64,000 nt of DNA from Pseudomonas putida (GCF_002741075.1 NZ_CP016634.1:4888501-4952500), one strand, 5' to 3'. Positions 19,529 through 29,963 are shown, counted from the stretch's first letter. Translations and numbers: made by a program. Notes: generated by a model from the letters alone, not told the origin.

Positions 19529-20827
19529 TCAAAGCGACTTCTCGAAAATCTTCGAGTTACGCTGGTAGTTGTACAGCGATGCCCGCGCTGCCGGCAGCCG
19601 CTCCACACCACTGGGCACAAAGCCGCGCTCACGGAACCAATGCGCGGTACGGGTGGTGAGCACGAACAGGGTGCTCAACCCCTGCTGCCGCGCCCGGCTC
19701 TCGATCCGCTCCAGCAACTCGTCACCGCGCCCGCCATGGCGATATTCAGGGTTCACCGCCAGGCACGCCAGCTCCCCGGCCTCGGAATCGGCGATTGGAT
19801 ACAACGCCGCGCAGGCGATGATCATGCCCTCTCGTTCGACGACGCTGAACTGCTCGATCTCACGCTCCAGCACCTCGCGCGAGCGCCGCACCAGAATGCC
19901 CTGCTCTTCCAGCGGGCTGATCAGCTCCAGCAAACCACCCACATCATCGATGGTCGCCTCACGCACCACTTCGAACTGCTCTTGGGACACCAGCGTGCCA
20001 CCACCACCGCGGGTGAAGAGTTCGGTCAGCAGCGCGCCGTCTTCGGCATAGCTGACGATATGGCTGCGTGCTACGCCGCCCTTGCAGGCCTCGGCGGCGG
20101 CATCCAGCAGTTCACCCTGATAGTCGCTGCCCAGGCGCAGCAGATGCGCGGGCACCTGTTGCGGTCGCAGTTCACGCACCAGCTTGCCATGCTCGTCCAG
20201 CAAGCCAGGTTCGGCACCGAACAGCAGCAGCTTGTCGGCGCCAAGCTCGATGGCGGCGCGGGTGGCCACGTCTTCGCATGCCAGGTTGAAGATCTCCCCA
20301 GTGGGCGAGTAGCCCAAGGGCGACAGCAACACGATGGAGCGCTCATCGAGCAAGCGGTTGATGCCCTTGCGGTCGATTCGCCGTACCTCGCCGGTGTGGT
20401 GATAGTCGACCCCTTCGAGCACCCCGATCGGCCGGGCAGTGACCAGGTTGCCCGAAGCCACCCGCAGGCGCGAGCCCTGCATCGGTGAGGCGGCGATATC
20501 CATCGACAGGCGCGCCTCGATGGCCAGGCGCAAGGCGCCGACGGCATCGATCACGCAGTCCAGGGTCGCCGCGTCGGTGACACGCATGCCGCGATGGTAA
20601 TGAGGGGTCAGACCGCGCTCGGCCAGGCGACTTTCGATCTGCGGGCGCGAGCCATGGACCAGCACCAGCCGCACGCCAAGGCTGTGCAGCAGCACCAGGT
20701 CATGGACGATGTTGCCGAAGTTGGGGTGATCCACGCCATCGCCAGGAAGCATGACCACGAAGGTGCAATCGCGATGGGCGTTGATGTAGGGAGAAGCATG
20801 GCGAAGCCAGTTGACGTAATCGGGCAT
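19529..20827 (-). CDS. argA: Amino-acid N-acetyltransferase (N-acetylglutamate synthase) ArgA
   Basis: First enzyme of arginine biosynthesis: acetyl-CoA plus glutamate gives N-acetylglutamate. The 432-residue product has an N-terminal amino-acid-kinase-like domain (FVVMLPGDGVDH, LVLVHGSRPQIE) that binds arginine as feedback inhibitor, and a C-terminal GNAT domain (CAALYPI, CLAVNPEYRHGGRGDELL, LFVLTTRTAHWFRERGF). Length equals the usual Pseudomonas ArgA when started at MPDYVNWLRHA (20827). The ribosome site is weak (CAGG), and a longer frame to 20887 looks less likely. It is followed on the same strand by nothing close; argE lies upstream. Confidence 0.94.
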   Translation of the reverse strand: MPDYVNWLRHASPYINAHRDCTFVVMLPGDGVDHPNFGNIVHDLVLLHSLGVRLVLVHGSRPQIESRLAERGLTPHYHRGMRVTDAATLDCVIDAVGALRLAIEARLSMDIAASPMQGSRLRVASGNLVTARPIGVLEGVDYHHTGEVRRIDRKGINRLLDERSIVLLSPLGYSPTGEIFNLACEDVATRAAIELGADKLLLFGAEPGLLDEHGKLVRELRPQQVPAHLLRLGSDYQGELLDAAAEACKGGVARSHIVSYAEDGALLTELFTRGGGGTLVSQEQFEVVREATIDDVGGLLELISPLEEQGILVRRSREVLEREIEQFSVVEREGMIIACAALYPIADSEAGELACLAVNPEYRHGGRGDELLERIESRARQQGLSTLFVLTTRTAHWFRERGFVPSGVERLPAARASLYNYQRNSKIFEKSL

Positions 20828-20953
20828 GACAGGGCCTGTGGATAAGTGAACGGAGAACGGCGAACAAACGGCGGCGTTCAAAATCATCGTCGGAACAGGC
20901 TTACGGTCACGCGCGGTCTCCTCTAGACAGGGACGAATCAGGTCAATGGACGT

Positions 20954-22096
20954 TTAGCTCAAGCAATAATGCCGGATCAATTCACGTAATAGACGCACGG
21001 TAGGCTCGATACGTGACATTTCAAGGTATTCGCCCGGCTGGTGGGCGCAGGCAATGTCGCCAGGGCCCAAGACGATGGTCTGGCAACCCAGTTGCTGAAG
21101 ATAAGGCGCTTCGGTGCCAAAGGCCACTGCCTCGGCGCGATGGCCGGTCAGACGTTCGGCCAATTGCACCAGTTCGGTGTCGGCGGCCTGCTCGAACGGC
21201 GGCACTTCCGGGAACAGCGGCGCATAGTCGATGCGCACTTCGTGGCGCTCGGCAACCGGCAGCAGTTTTTCCCGGATCGCCGCGCGCAGTTGCTCGACAT
21301 CCATACCTGGCAGCGGGCGCAGGTCGAACTCCAGGGCACATTGGCCGCAGATACGATTGGGGTTGTCACCCCCATGGATGCAGCCGAGGTTCATCGTGGG
21401 GGTCGGCACGCTGAACTGCGGGTTGCGGTAGGCCTGTTGCCATTGCTGGCGCAGCCCCATCAGCTCGCCCATCACCGCGTGCATCGCCTCCAGAGCACTG
21501 TGCCCAAGGCTTGGGTCCGACGAGTGGCCGCTGCGGCCGAGGATATCGATGCGGTCCATGAGAATGCCCTTGTGCATGCGGATCGGCCGCAGGCCCGTGG
21601 GCTCGCCGATCACCGCCGCACGCCCCAGGGGCTGGCCGGCCTCGGCCAGGGCGCGGGCGCCGGACATGGAGCTTTCCTCGTCGCAGGTCGCGAGAACCAG
21701 CAGTGGCTGTTTGAAGTCGTGCTCCAACAACGGCAGCACGGCCTCGATGACCAAGGCGAAGAAGCCTTTCATGTCACAACTGCCCAGGCCGACCCAGCGG
21801 CCATCGACTTCGGTCAGCTTCAGCGGATCGCTCGCCCACAGTTGCGGATCGTAAGGCACGGTATCGCTGTGCCCGGCCAAGACCAAGCCCCCGGGGCCCG
21901 TGCCACGGCTGGCCAGCAGGTTGAACTTACCGGGCGTTACCTGGCGGATCTCGCAGGCAAAACCCAGGTCGCCCAGCCAGCCGGCCAGCAGCTCGATGAC
22001 CTGTCGGTTTGACTGATCCAATGCAGGCTGGGTGCAACTGACCGACGGTGCGGCGATCAGGGCGGCGAACTGGTCTCTCAGCGACGGCAAGGGCAT
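20954..22096 (-). CDS. argE: Acetylornithine deacetylase ArgE
   Basis: M20-family zinc amidohydrolase of 380 residues that releases acetate from N-acetylornithine. Metal-site motifs are GHSDTVPYD near residue 75, a central D and E in TCDEESSMSG (catalytic E-E), and a C-terminal H in CAHQPGEYL. A dimerisation domain lies between. It is the upstream neighbour of argA with a 126-base gap, so the two may be co-transcribed. Confidence 0.93.
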   Translation of the reverse strand: MPLPSLRDQFAALIAAPSVSCTQPALDQSNRQVIELLAGWLGDLGFACEIRQVTPGKFNLLASRGTGPGGLVLAGHSDTVPYDPQLWASDPLKLTEVDGRWVGLGSCDMKGFFALVIEAVLPLLEHDFKQPLLVLATCDEESSMSGARALAEAGQPLGRAAVIGEPTGLRPIRMHKGILMDRIDILGRSGHSSDPSLGHSALEAMHAVMGELMGLRQQWQQAYRNPQFSVPTPTMNLGCIHGGDNPNRICGQCALEFDLRPLPGMDVEQLRAAIREKLLPVAERHEVRIDYAPLFPEVPPFEQAADTELVQLAERLTGHRAEAVAFGTEAPYLQQLGCQTIVLGPGDIACAHQPGEYLEMSRIEPTVRLLRELIRHYCLS

Positions 22097-22218
22097 AGGC
22101 GCTCTCCTCGGGCTCGAAGCCCATCATAGCAATGCATCCAGCCCCTGGAACAACCCAACAGCCAAGAGCCGACTCCTGTAGACTGCACGGCAACGATGCC
22201 CCCTCCTTCGAGCCTGCG

Positions 22219-23586
22219 ATGCACAAAGAAACCGAACTCAAGCTCCGCGCCAGCCGCGAGACCCTTGCCGCCCTGCGCGAGCACCCCCTGCTGAAAAAGC
22301 GCAACAAGTCCGGCTGGCAGACTCGCGAGCTGCTCAACCAGTACTTCGACACCCCGGACCGCGACCTCGCGGCCGCGCGCGTCGCCCTGCGCCTGCGTCG
22401 TGACGGCGAGGTCATCATCCAGACCCTCAAGTGCCGCGGCCAGAGCGTGGCAGGCCTGTCCGAGCGCAACGAGCACGAGTGGCACCTGGACAAGGTCAAG
22501 CTGGACCTCAAGAAGCTCGACGACACCTGCTGGCCGGAACAACTGGCGGGGCTGGACAAAAAGACCATCAAGCCGCTATTCACCACCGATTTCACCCGCG
22601 AGTTCGCGGAGATCGCCTGGGGCCGTGGCAAGGCCAAAGTGGTGATCGAGGCCGCCCTGGACCAGGGCTTCGTCATCGCCGGCAAGCGCAAGGAAGAAAT
22701 CTGCGAGCTGGAGCTCGAACTGCGCGAAGGCGCCCCCGAGGCACTGCTGGAGCTCGCCGCCGAACTGGCTGCCAGTCTGCCGCTGATGCCCTGCGACATC
22801 AGCAAGGCCGAACGTGGCTACCGCCTGCTCGAGCCCGACAGCTACGAGCTGAGCCTGCCCAGCACCGAGCTTGAAGCCGAAACCTCAGTGGACGACGCCT
22901 TCACGGCGCTGGCCTGGCAACTGTTGGGCAGCAGCCAGCGCCTGGCCGAGCAATACCGTCACAGCGGCCACTGGCGCCTGCTGCAGGACTGGGTGCAGTG
23001 CCTGGCCGAGCTGCGCGCCCTGGTCAGCACCCTGGGGCAGGCCGCACCGCGTGCCACCACCCGAGACCTGCGCATGCGCCTGGATGCGCTGCTGGAAGAC
23101 TGGCGTCCGCTGGTACAGGCTGGCAATGACGACGAAGACGTCCGCCGCGCCGCCCCCGAGCAGTTCGGCGATGAACTCGAAGACACCCGCTGGGGCCAGT
23201 TCTCCCTGGAAACCTCGCGCTGGCTGCTGGCCCGCACCTGGACCGTCGATCGCGCCGGCCGGGGCGAGCGCCAGGGCAAGGCGCACCTGGCCAGCTGGCT
23301 GGTGCACCTGCTGGGCGAGGAAGGCCGCTCGCTGAAGCTGCCGCTGTATGCCCAGCGTCCGGAAGACCTTGCCGAGCAACTGCCACGCATCGAGCAATTG
23401 CTGGCCTGGCTGCACCATGCCCGCCACGTGCTCGAGGCGCCGCAGATGGATCGCCTGTATGGCGACCTGAAGAAACTGCATGAGCTGGCGGAACTGCCGA
23501 TCAGCGATGAACTGCTAGAAGCGCGGATCGAGCAGGCTCGCGCCATCGATCAGAGCCGGGGCTGGAAGCATCTGCTCAAAGTCTGA
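22219..23586 (+). CDS. CYTH and CHAD domain protein (inorganic triphosphatase, YgiF type)
   Basis: A 455-residue two-domain protein. The N-terminal CYTH domain begins MHKETELKLRAS, with the ExExK metal/triphosphate motif E-T-E-L-K at residues 4-8, and continues with YFDTPDRDLAAARVALRLRRDG. Members of this family hydrolyse inorganic triphosphate. From about residue 230 a CHAD domain follows, with basic helices (HSGHWRLLQDWVQCL, TRDLRMRLDALL) thought to bind polyphosphate. I chose 22219 because the CYTH motif always starts near residue 1; the frame is open to 22132. It is divergent from argE. Confidence 0.88.
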   Translation: MHKETELKLRASRETLAALREHPLLKKRNKSGWQTRELLNQYFDTPDRDLAAARVALRLRRDGEVIIQTLKCRGQSVAGLSERNEHEWHLDKVKLDLKKLDDTCWPEQLAGLDKKTIKPLFTTDFTREFAEIAWGRGKAKVVIEAALDQGFVIAGKRKEEICELELELREGAPEALLELAAELAASLPLMPCDISKAERGYRLLEPDSYELSLPSTELEAETSVDDAFTALAWQLLGSSQRLAEQYRHSGHWRLLQDWVQCLAELRALVSTLGQAAPRATTRDLRMRLDALLEDWRPLVQAGNDDEDVRRAAPEQFGDELEDTRWGQFSLETSRWLLARTWTVDRAGRGERQGKAHLASWLVHLLGEEGRSLKLPLYAQRPEDLAEQLPRIEQLLAWLHHARHVLEAPQMDRLYGDLKKLHELAELPISDELLEARIEQARAIDQSRGWKHLLKV

Positions 23587-23598
23587 TAGCGCATCGTC

Positions 23599-23629
23599 TG
23601 CTTCGTGGATGAACCCGCTCCTACAGGAA
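23599..23629. repeat. Degenerate REP unit
   Basis: TGCTTCGTGGATGAACCCGC followed by TCCTACAGG, a diverged copy of the REP unit between two converging genes. Confidence 0.55.
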
Positions 23630-23685
23630 CTGCCGCAAAGCCTGAGGCCCGCGCCGTACCTGGAGCGGGTGCACCCGCAAACGCT

Positions 23686-24156
23686 TCACCCCGATAACGG
23701 CAAGCTGGTCGTGGACTTGATTTCGGACAAGGCCACGATCGAGTTGACCTCCTGAATCCCCGGCACGTTGGACAACTGCTCGAAGAAGAACCGTTCGTAG
23801 GCTTCGATGTCCGACGTGACGATGCGCAGCAAAAAATCCACCGACCCCATCAGCACATAACACTCCAATACCTGTGGAAAACCGCGGATCGCCTCAGTGA
23901 ATTCGGTGAAGTTCGAACGCCCATGGGCGTTGAGCTTTACCTCGGCGAAGATCTGCGTGTTCAGGCCAACCTTCTTGCGGTCGAGCAAGGTCACCTGACC
24001 ACGAATGATCCCCTCTTCCTTCAACCGCTGTATGCGTCGCCAGCACGGCGATTGCGACAGGCCAATACGCTCGGCGATCTGCGCGCTGGACAGCGAAGCA
24101 TCTTCCTGCAATAGCTCCAGAATGCGGCGGTCGTAAGCGTCGAGCTCGCACTGCAT
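23686..24156 (-). CDS. Lrp/AsnC-family transcriptional regulator
   Basis: A 156-residue regulator. The N-terminal winged helix-turn-helix reads ELDAYDRRILELLQEDASL then IGLSQSPCWRRIQRLKEEG, typical of Lrp. The C-terminal RAM (ACT-like) domain covers about residues 65-150 (FAEVKLNAHG, VLECYVLMGSVDFLLRIV). The open frame extends to 24633, but GGAG eight bases before the ATG at 24156 and the normal Lrp length fix this start. It is divergent from an IlvM-like gene with a 126-base shared promoter region, so that gene is a likely target. Its effector amino acid cannot be told from sequence. Confidence 0.92.
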   Translation of the reverse strand: MQCELDAYDRRILELLQEDASLSSAQIAERIGLSQSPCWRRIQRLKEEGIIRGQVTLLDRKKVGLNTQIFAEVKLNAHGRSNFTEFTEAIRGFPQVLECYVLMGSVDFLLRIVTSDIEAYERFFFEQLSNVPGIQEVNSIVALSEIKSTTSLPLSG

Positions 24157-24282
24157 TAACAATTCTCCATTATTTGGATTTTCGAATAGTTCTATCTGTC
24201 TATCCGGCAATTCGCTGGAATCATAGCGAAAAAATGCCCACGCAGACGTGCCAGAATTTCTGCCTCGACAATGGAGACCGGC

Positions 24283-24609
24283 ATGAACGCACTTGAACGC
24301 CCCGAGCCCCCACAACGCACCGACACCTGGGCCGCCAGCGCCGCGCATTGCACCGCCCGCTTTCGCCTGCAGGCCGAGGCCGAGCCGGACAGTCTGTGTC
24401 GGGTACTCAACCTCTTCGCGTTGCAGTTCCTCACACCGCACCGTGTTCATGTGGAACAGAGAGACGATCTGCTGAACATCGAAGTGAACGTGGGCGGATT
24501 GAGCTGGCACCGCGCCGAAGTCATTGCGCAAAAGCTGCGCAACCTGGTGTGTATCGATCAAGTGAGCCTGGAAAACCTGCCTCGGATGGCCGAGGTGGCC
24601 GCACGCTGA
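24283..24609 (+). CDS. Small ACT-domain protein resembling acetolactate synthase small subunit IlvM
   Basis: A 108-residue protein beginning MNALERPEPPQRTD. Residues about 25-100 (RFRLQAEAEPDSLCRVLNLF, VNVGGLSWHRAEVIAQKLRN) show the beta-alpha-beta ACT pattern found in IlvM-type regulatory subunits. No catalytic subunit gene lies beside it. GGAG six bases before the ATG at 24283 decides between it and an ATG at 24271. It stands divergent from the Lrp regulator, which may control it in response to an amino acid. The function is inferred from the fold only. Confidence 0.7.
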   Translation: MNALERPEPPQRTDTWAASAAHCTARFRLQAEAEPDSLCRVLNLFALQFLTPHRVHVEQRDDLLNIEVNVGGLSWHRAEVIAQKLRNLVCIDQVSLENLPRMAEVAAR

Positions 24610-24738
24610 GGGTCGCGAGCGAGCGTTGGCCACGCTCGGCGCTTGCGGAGCAAGATCCAGACACGTTTTACCCCACCTGTTTCATCCGATGCCGGCTAGC
24701 CTTCCCCGGGACCGATCCACCCTGGCAAGGAAGCCACC

Positions 24739-26421
24739 ATGTACACCGACGATACCCACGCCCTCGATCTGAGCCGGCTGCTCGACGCCCTGCTCGCCGA
24801 ACAGCACCTGGATGCCAGCGATACCTTACGCGTCCTCGAACAGGCCCATCGCCGCCCAGACCAGCATCCGCTGGAGATCATCGCCGGTCTGGGCCTCCAA
24901 GACCGTCGCCATCCCGACCGAAGCCTGGACCTGGACACCCTCTGCCAATGGCTGGCTACCCGGGCCGGCCAGCCATTCATGCGTATCGATCCATTGCAAG
25001 TCGACCTGCAGCAGGTCAGTAGCCTGATGTCGCCAGCCTTCGCCCAGCGCCACGGCATCCTCGCCGTGGCCGTGGATGACAGCGGCGTCACGGTGGCCAG
25101 CGCCCAGCCCTTCCAGTGCGAGTGGGAAGCCGACCTTGCCCGCAGCCTGGGCAAGCCGATCCGCCGTGTGATGGCCAGCCCGGTGCAGATTCGCCAGTTG
25201 GCCCAGACCTTCGTTCGCCTGGCCCACTCGGTCAACGGCGCACAGCGCCAGCAGACCACGGGCCTGGGCGAGCTGGAGCATCTGCTGGAACTTGGCCAGC
25301 GCCAGACCGAAGCCAACGCCGATGACGCCCACATCGTGCACATCGTCGACTGGCTGCTGCAGTACGCAATCGAACAGCGCGCCAGCGATATCCATCTCGA
25401 GCCGCGCCGTGAGCAGGGCCAGTTGCGCTACCGCATCGACGGCTTGCTGCATACCGTCTATGCGTTTCCCGCCGGCGTCATCCTGGCATTGGTCAGCCGC
25501 CTCAAGCATCTGGGGCGTATGGATGTCGCGGAAAAACGCCGCCCCCAGGATGGTCGCCTGAAAAGCCGTCAGCCGGGGGGAGGCGAGGTGGAGCTGCGGC
25601 TATCCACGTTGCCCACGCCCTTTGGTGAAAAGCTGGTGCTACGGCTGTTCGACTCCCAGCAGTCACACCAGGACTTTCGCCACCTGGGCCTGGAGGGCGA
25701 CTTGCTACGCCAGTGGCAAGGGTTGCTGAACCATCGCCAAGGCATTGTCCTGGTCACAGGCCCCACGGGCTCGGGCAAAACCAGCACGCTTTACGCCAGC
25801 CTTCGACAACTGGCCACACCCCAGGTCAACCTGTGCACCATCGAAGACCCTATCGAGCGCCTGGAGCCTGCGTTCAACCAGCTGCAGGTCCAACCAAGCC
25901 TGGACCTGGGTTTTGCCGATGGCGTGCGCGCCCTGCTGCGCCAGGACCCAGACATCATCATGATCGGCGAGATACGCGATCGCGAAACAGCCCAGGTCGC
26001 GGTCCAGGCGGCGCTGACGGGGCACCTGGTGCTTTCCACCCTGCACACCGACGACACCTGCAGCGCGATCACCCGCTTGCAGGAGCTGGGTGTGGCGGAC
26101 TACCTGATCAAGGCCACGCTGCTCGGCGTAATGGCCCAGCGTCTGGTGCGTACTTTTTGCTGCGAATGCCGAGGTGCGGCGGCCCTCGACGACCTGGCTT
26201 GTCGTGCATGCCGAGGGACGGGGTTTCTTGGGCGCACGGGGCTGTTCGAGCTGCTGGTCCCAAGCGAAGGCCTGCGCGCCAGCATCGGCCCCAACAGTGA
26301 TCTGGCCGCACTGCGCCGGATGGCCCTGGCGGAAGGTTTGCAGGATCTACGTCATTGCGGGGAGGTGAAAATCAGCGCGGGGCAGACCTGTCTGGCAGAG
26401 GTGCTCAGGGTCTGCTCGTGA
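24739..26421 (+). CDS. Orphan type II secretion / type IV pilus assembly ATPase (GspE/PilB family)
   Basis: A 560-residue secretion ATPase. It has an N-terminal GspE-type domain to about residue 160, then ASDIHLEPR, Walker A GPTGSGKTS (341-349), the Asp box TIEDPIE (367-373), Walker B IIMIGEIRD (406-414) and the His box STLHT (433-437). A zinc site of C474, C477, C488 and C491 follows, shorter than in classical GspE. All catalytic residues are present, so it looks functional. No other secretion or pilin gene is adjacent; the next gene encodes a DUF2388 protein. It could serve a type II system encoded elsewhere. Confidence 0.85.
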   Translation: MYTDDTHALDLSRLLDALLAEQHLDASDTLRVLEQAHRRPDQHPLEIIAGLGLQDRRHPDRSLDLDTLCQWLATRAGQPFMRIDPLQVDLQQVSSLMSPAFAQRHGILAVAVDDSGVTVASAQPFQCEWEADLARSLGKPIRRVMASPVQIRQLAQTFVRLAHSVNGAQRQQTTGLGELEHLLELGQRQTEANADDAHIVHIVDWLLQYAIEQRASDIHLEPRREQGQLRYRIDGLLHTVYAFPAGVILALVSRLKHLGRMDVAEKRRPQDGRLKSRQPGGGEVELRLSTLPTPFGEKLVLRLFDSQQSHQDFRHLGLEGDLLRQWQGLLNHRQGIVLVTGPTGSGKTSTLYASLRQLATPQVNLCTIEDPIERLEPAFNQLQVQPSLDLGFADGVRALLRQDPDIIMIGEIRDRETAQVAVQAALTGHLVLSTLHTDDTCSAITRLQELGVADYLIKATLLGVMAQRLVRTFCCECRGAAALDDLACRACRGTGFLGRTGLFELLVPSEGLRASIGPNSDLAALRRMALAEGLQDLRHCGEVKISAGQTCLAEVLRVCS

Positions 26422-26513
26422 GCAAAAAACCCTTGTATTCAGGGAACTTGCGCCACCCCGACACGATCCAAACGGCCACTCCCACCACCCTCACCATTCG
26501 AGGTGAATGCACC

Positions 26514-26828
26514 ATGCGTCTCAAAACCGCCATCGCAGCTGCCGCCCTGCTTTCGCTGCCTGTTGGCTCCGCCATGGCCGATACGTTCTGGCGTAACATC
26601 ATGACTTCCGGCGCGACCACTGCGTCGAGCTACCTGACCTCTCGTGACCACAAGATGGTCGTGGCAGCCCAAGACGATGCCGGTAGCTTCGTCGCCAGCG
26701 AAGGCGCCATTCGCGGGCCGTACCTGGAAGCGGCGATCCGTAAGGTACGCGCCGACAACCCCGGCATGACCGCCACCGACATGGACCTGGCCAACGCGAT
26801 CCTGGCCAAGAACGCCGTCGCCGAATAA
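26514..26828 (+). CDS. DUF2388-family small secreted protein
   Basis: A 104-residue protein with a Sec signal peptide (MRLKTAIAAAALLSLPVGSA, cleavage after AMA). The mature part contains SSYLTSRDHKMVVAAQDDAG and GPYLEAAIRKVR, the pattern of Pseudomonas DUF2388 proteins, whose role is unknown. GAGGTG eight bases before the ATG supports the start. The 92-base gap from the GspE-like gene allows co-transcription. Confidence 0.8.
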   Translation: MRLKTAIAAAALLSLPVGSAMADTFWRNIMTSGATTASSYLTSRDHKMVVAAQDDAGSFVASEGAIRGPYLEAAIRKVRADNPGMTATDMDLANAILAKNAVAE

Positions 26829-26895
26829 ACCGCAGGGACACGCCTACGGATCCATCACCGGGCCTATCATGGGCAACGGACCTGCTCCGGGGCGT

Positions 26896-26960
26896 CTTCT
26901 TCGCGGGTGAATCCGCTCCCACAGGGTCCGCGCTGGCTCTTGGGAGCGGGTTTACCCGCC
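26896..26960. repeat. REP pair after the DUF2388 gene
   Basis: CTTCGCGGGTGAATCCGCTC with CCACAGG, and the inverted GGGAGCGGGTTTACCCGCC, separated by about 14 bases, between two converging genes (DUF2388 and gcvP). Confidence 0.8.
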
Positions 26961-26995
26961 AAATGTGCGGCTCAGAGCCTCAGGTTATATCTCCG

Positions 26996-29869
26996 TCAGC
27001 GATACGCCTCCACCGGCACGCACGAGCAGAACAGGTTCCTGTCCCCATACACGTTGTCGACCCGATTCACCGCAGGCCAGTACTTGTGCAGCCGCACGTG
27101 AGCACTCGGGGCTACGCCCTGCTCCACGCTGTAGGCCCGCGTCCAGGGCCCCAACACATCGGCGAGGGTATGCGGCGCATGCTTGAGCGGGTTGTCGTCT
27201 GCCGGCCAGTTGCCCTCCTTCACTTCATCGATCTCCGCCCGGATTGCCAGCATGGCTTCGACGAAACGGTCCAGCTCAGCCTTGGACTCGCTCTCGGTCG
27301 GTTCGACCATCAACGTGCCCGGCACTGGGAAAGACATGGTCGGCGCATGGAAGCCATAGTCCATCAGACGCTTGGCCACATCCTCCTCGGTAATGCCAGT
27401 CAGCGCCTTGAGCGGGCGCAAGTCGAGGATGCATTCGTGGGCCACACGCTCGTTGCGCCCCCGGTACAGCACCGGGAAAGCGCCGTCGAGCTGATGAGCC
27501 AGGTAGTTGGCCGACAGGATCGCCACCTCGCTGGCATCGGCCAATTGCGGCCCCATCATGGCGATGTACATCCAGCTGATCGGCAGGATGCTTGCGCTGC
27601 CCCAGGGCGCGGCGCTGACTGCACTGTTGTTCGGGTCGAGCCCCGGCACCGGCACCACCGGGTGGCTGGCAACGAACGCCTTGAGATGAGCACGTACCCC
27701 GATCGGCCCCATCCCAGGGCCCCCGCCGCCATGGGGAATGCAGAAGGTCTTGTGCAAGTTCATGTGCGAGACATCGGCACCGATGTCGGCCGGCCGCGTC
27801 AGGCCGACCTGGGCATTGAGGTTGGCGCCATCCATGTACACCTGCCCCCCGTGCTGGTGGATGACGTCGCAAATCTCACGAATGCCTTCTTCGTACACCC
27901 CATGGGTCGAGGGGTAGGTAATCATCAGGCAGGACAGTCTGTCGCCGGCCGTGCGCGCCTTGGTCTTCAGGTCATCCAGGTCGACGTTGCCCTCATCGTC
28001 GCAATCGACGATCACCACTTCCATGCCGGCCATCTGCGCCGACGCAGGGTTGGTGCCGTGAGCCGATGACGGAATGAGGCACAGGGTTCGCTGCGGCTGT
28101 CGACGGCTCTGGTGATAGCGAGTGATCGCCATGAGCCCTGCATATTCGCCTTGGGCGCCCGAGTTGGGCTGCATGCAGATAGCATCGAAGCCGGTGATGG
28201 CGCACAACCAACGTTCCAGCTCGTCGATCATGACCTTGTAGCCCTGGGCCTGCGCGGCCGGTACGAAGGGGTGCAGCGAGGCGAAGCCCGGCCAGGTGAT
28301 GGGGATCATCTCGCTGGTGGCATTGAGTTTCATGGTGCACGACCCCAGAGGGATCATCGACTGGTTCAGCGCCAGGTCCTTGTTCTCCAGTTGCTTGAGG
28401 TAGCGCAGCATCTCGGTTTCGCTATGGTGCAGGTTGAACACCGGATGGGTGAGCAACGGCGTGCGCCGGACCAGGGCGCCCGGTATGCCTTCGGGCAGCG
28501 CCTGGGCGTCAAGCTCGGCGATACGCAGCCCATGGTCGACGCCCAGGAAGACATCGAACAGGCGCATCACCGTCGCCTCAGTACAGGTCTCGTCCAAGCT
28601 CACACCCAAATGCCCGCGGCCGAGAATGCGCAGGTTGATCCGCGCCTTCTCGGCACTTTCGATGATCGCTGCCTGGGTACCGCCGACATCGAGGGTGAGG
28701 GTATCGAAGAAATGCTGGTTCACCCGCTTGATGCCCTTGGCCTCCAGGCCAGCGGCGAGGACGAACGTCAGCCGGTGGACCCGCTGGGCGATGCGCCTCA
28801 GCCCTTCGGGGCCGTGGTACACGGCGTAGAACCCGGCAATGTTGGCCAGCAGCACTTGGGCAGTACAGATGTTGGAGTTGGCCTTTTCACGGCGAATGTG
28901 CTGCTCGCGGGTCTGCAAGGCCATGCGCAGGGCGGTGTTGCCGCGCGCATCGCGTGACACGCCGATGATGCGCCCCGGCATCGCCCGCTTGAACTCGTCG
29001 CGACAAGCGAAATAAGCGGCATGGGGGCCGCCATAGCCCATAGGCACGCCAAAGCGTTGGGTCGAGCCCAGTACCACATCGGCCCCTAGTTCACCGGGCG
29101 GGGTGAGCACCACCAGGCTGAGGATGTCCGCTGCGACGCAGGCCAGCGCATGCTGGCCATGCAGTTGGTCGATCAGCGGCCGCAGGTCGCGAACTTCTCC
29201 ATGGGTGTCGGGATACTGCAACAAGGCGCCGAACACCTGATGTTTGCCCAGGTTGTCCAGCGAATCGACGATCAGCTCGAAGCCGAAGCCCTCGGCGCGA
29301 GTGCGCAGTACCGAGAGTGTTTGCGGATGACAGTGCTCATCGGCGAAGAAGATATTGCTCTTGCTCTTGGCCATCCGCTTGGCCAGGGCCATGGCTTCCG
29401 CCGCTGCCGTGGCCTCATCGAGCAATGAGGCATTGGCCAGGGCCAGGCCGGTCAGGTCGATCACCATTTGCTGGAAGTTCAGCAGCGCTTCCAGGCGCCC
29501 TTGGGCGATTTCCGGCTGGTAGGGCGTATAGGCGGTGTACCAGCCTGGGTTTTCCAGCACATTGCGCAGGATGACGGTGGGCGTGAGGGTCCCGTGGTAA
29601 CCCATGCCGATCAGGCTGGTCCAGATCTGGTTCTGCTGCGCGTAGCCGGCCAGCTTGGCCAAGGCAGCCTGCTCGTCCAGGGCGGGCGGCAAGTCGAGCG
29701 GGCGGGCCAGGCGAATGCCTGGGGGCACGGTCTGTTCGATCAGTTCGGTGCGACTGGCGATGCCGAGGGCATCGAGCATGGCCTTCTGCTCCGAGGCATC
29801 AGGCCCCAGGTGACGACGCAGGAAGGGGTTGAACTCTTGCAGTTGACTCAAGGATGGCGACTGGGACAT
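26996..29869 (-). CDS. gcvP: Glycine dehydrogenase (aminomethyl-transferring), P protein
   Basis: The decarboxylating PLP enzyme of the glycine cleavage system, 957 residues, a full-length homodimeric type with both halves fused. The N-terminal half contains FIRRHLGP-like FLRRHLGPD and [20 protein letters not shown]. The C-terminal half has the PLP lysine in [19 protein letters not shown] and the [17 protein letters not shown] segment. It is last in a gcvT-gcvH-gcvP order on the minus strand, 164 bases after gcvH with a REP pair in between. It passes the aminomethyl group to the lipoyl arm of GcvH. Confidence 0.97.
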   Translation of the reverse strand: MSQSPSLSQLQEFNPFLRRHLGPDASEQKAMLDALGIASRTELIEQTVPPGIRLARPLDLPPALDEQAALAKLAGYAQQNQIWTSLIGMGYHGTLTPTVILRNVLENPGWYTAYTPYQPEIAQGRLEALLNFQQMVIDLTGLALANASLLDEATAAAEAMALAKRMAKSKSNIFFADEHCHPQTLSVLRTRAEGFGFELIVDSLDNLGKHQVFGALLQYPDTHGEVRDLRPLIDQLHGQHALACVAADILSLVVLTPPGELGADVVLGSTQRFGVPMGYGGPHAAYFACRDEFKRAMPGRIIGVSRDARGNTALRMALQTREQHIRREKANSNICTAQVLLANIAGFYAVYHGPEGLRRIAQRVHRLTFVLAAGLEAKGIKRVNQHFFDTLTLDVGGTQAAIIESAEKARINLRILGRGHLGVSLDETCTEATVMRLFDVFLGVDHGLRIAELDAQALPEGIPGALVRRTPLLTHPVFNLHHSETEMLRYLKQLENKDLALNQSMIPLGSCTMKLNATSEMIPITWPGFASLHPFVPAAQAQGYKVMIDELERWLCAITGFDAICMQPNSGAQGEYAGLMAITRYHQSRRQPQRTLCLIPSSAHGTNPASAQMAGMEVVIVDCDDEGNVDLDDLKTKARTAGDRLSCLMITYPSTHGVYEEGIREICDVIHQHGGQVYMDGANLNAQVGLTRPADIGADVSHMNLHKTFCIPHGGGGPGMGPIGVRAHLKAFVASHPVVPVPGLDPNNSAVSAAPWGSASILPISWMYIAMMGPQLADASEVAILSANYLAHQLDGAFPVLYRGRNERVAHECILDLRPLKALTGITEEDVAKRLMDYGFHAPTMSFPVPGTLMVEPTESESKAELDRFVEAMLAIRAEIDEVKEGNWPADDNPLKHAPHTLADVLGPWTRAYSVEQGVAPSAHVRLHKYWPAVNRVDNVYGDRNLFCSCVPVEAYR

Positions 29870-29963
29870 GGCGATCGTCTCTTCCTGGTCCAGGTCTCAT
29901 GGAGACTTACAAGTCTAGGAAGGGATTGCCGATGCTGCGTGAAAACTTGCTTTACCCAGGGGT

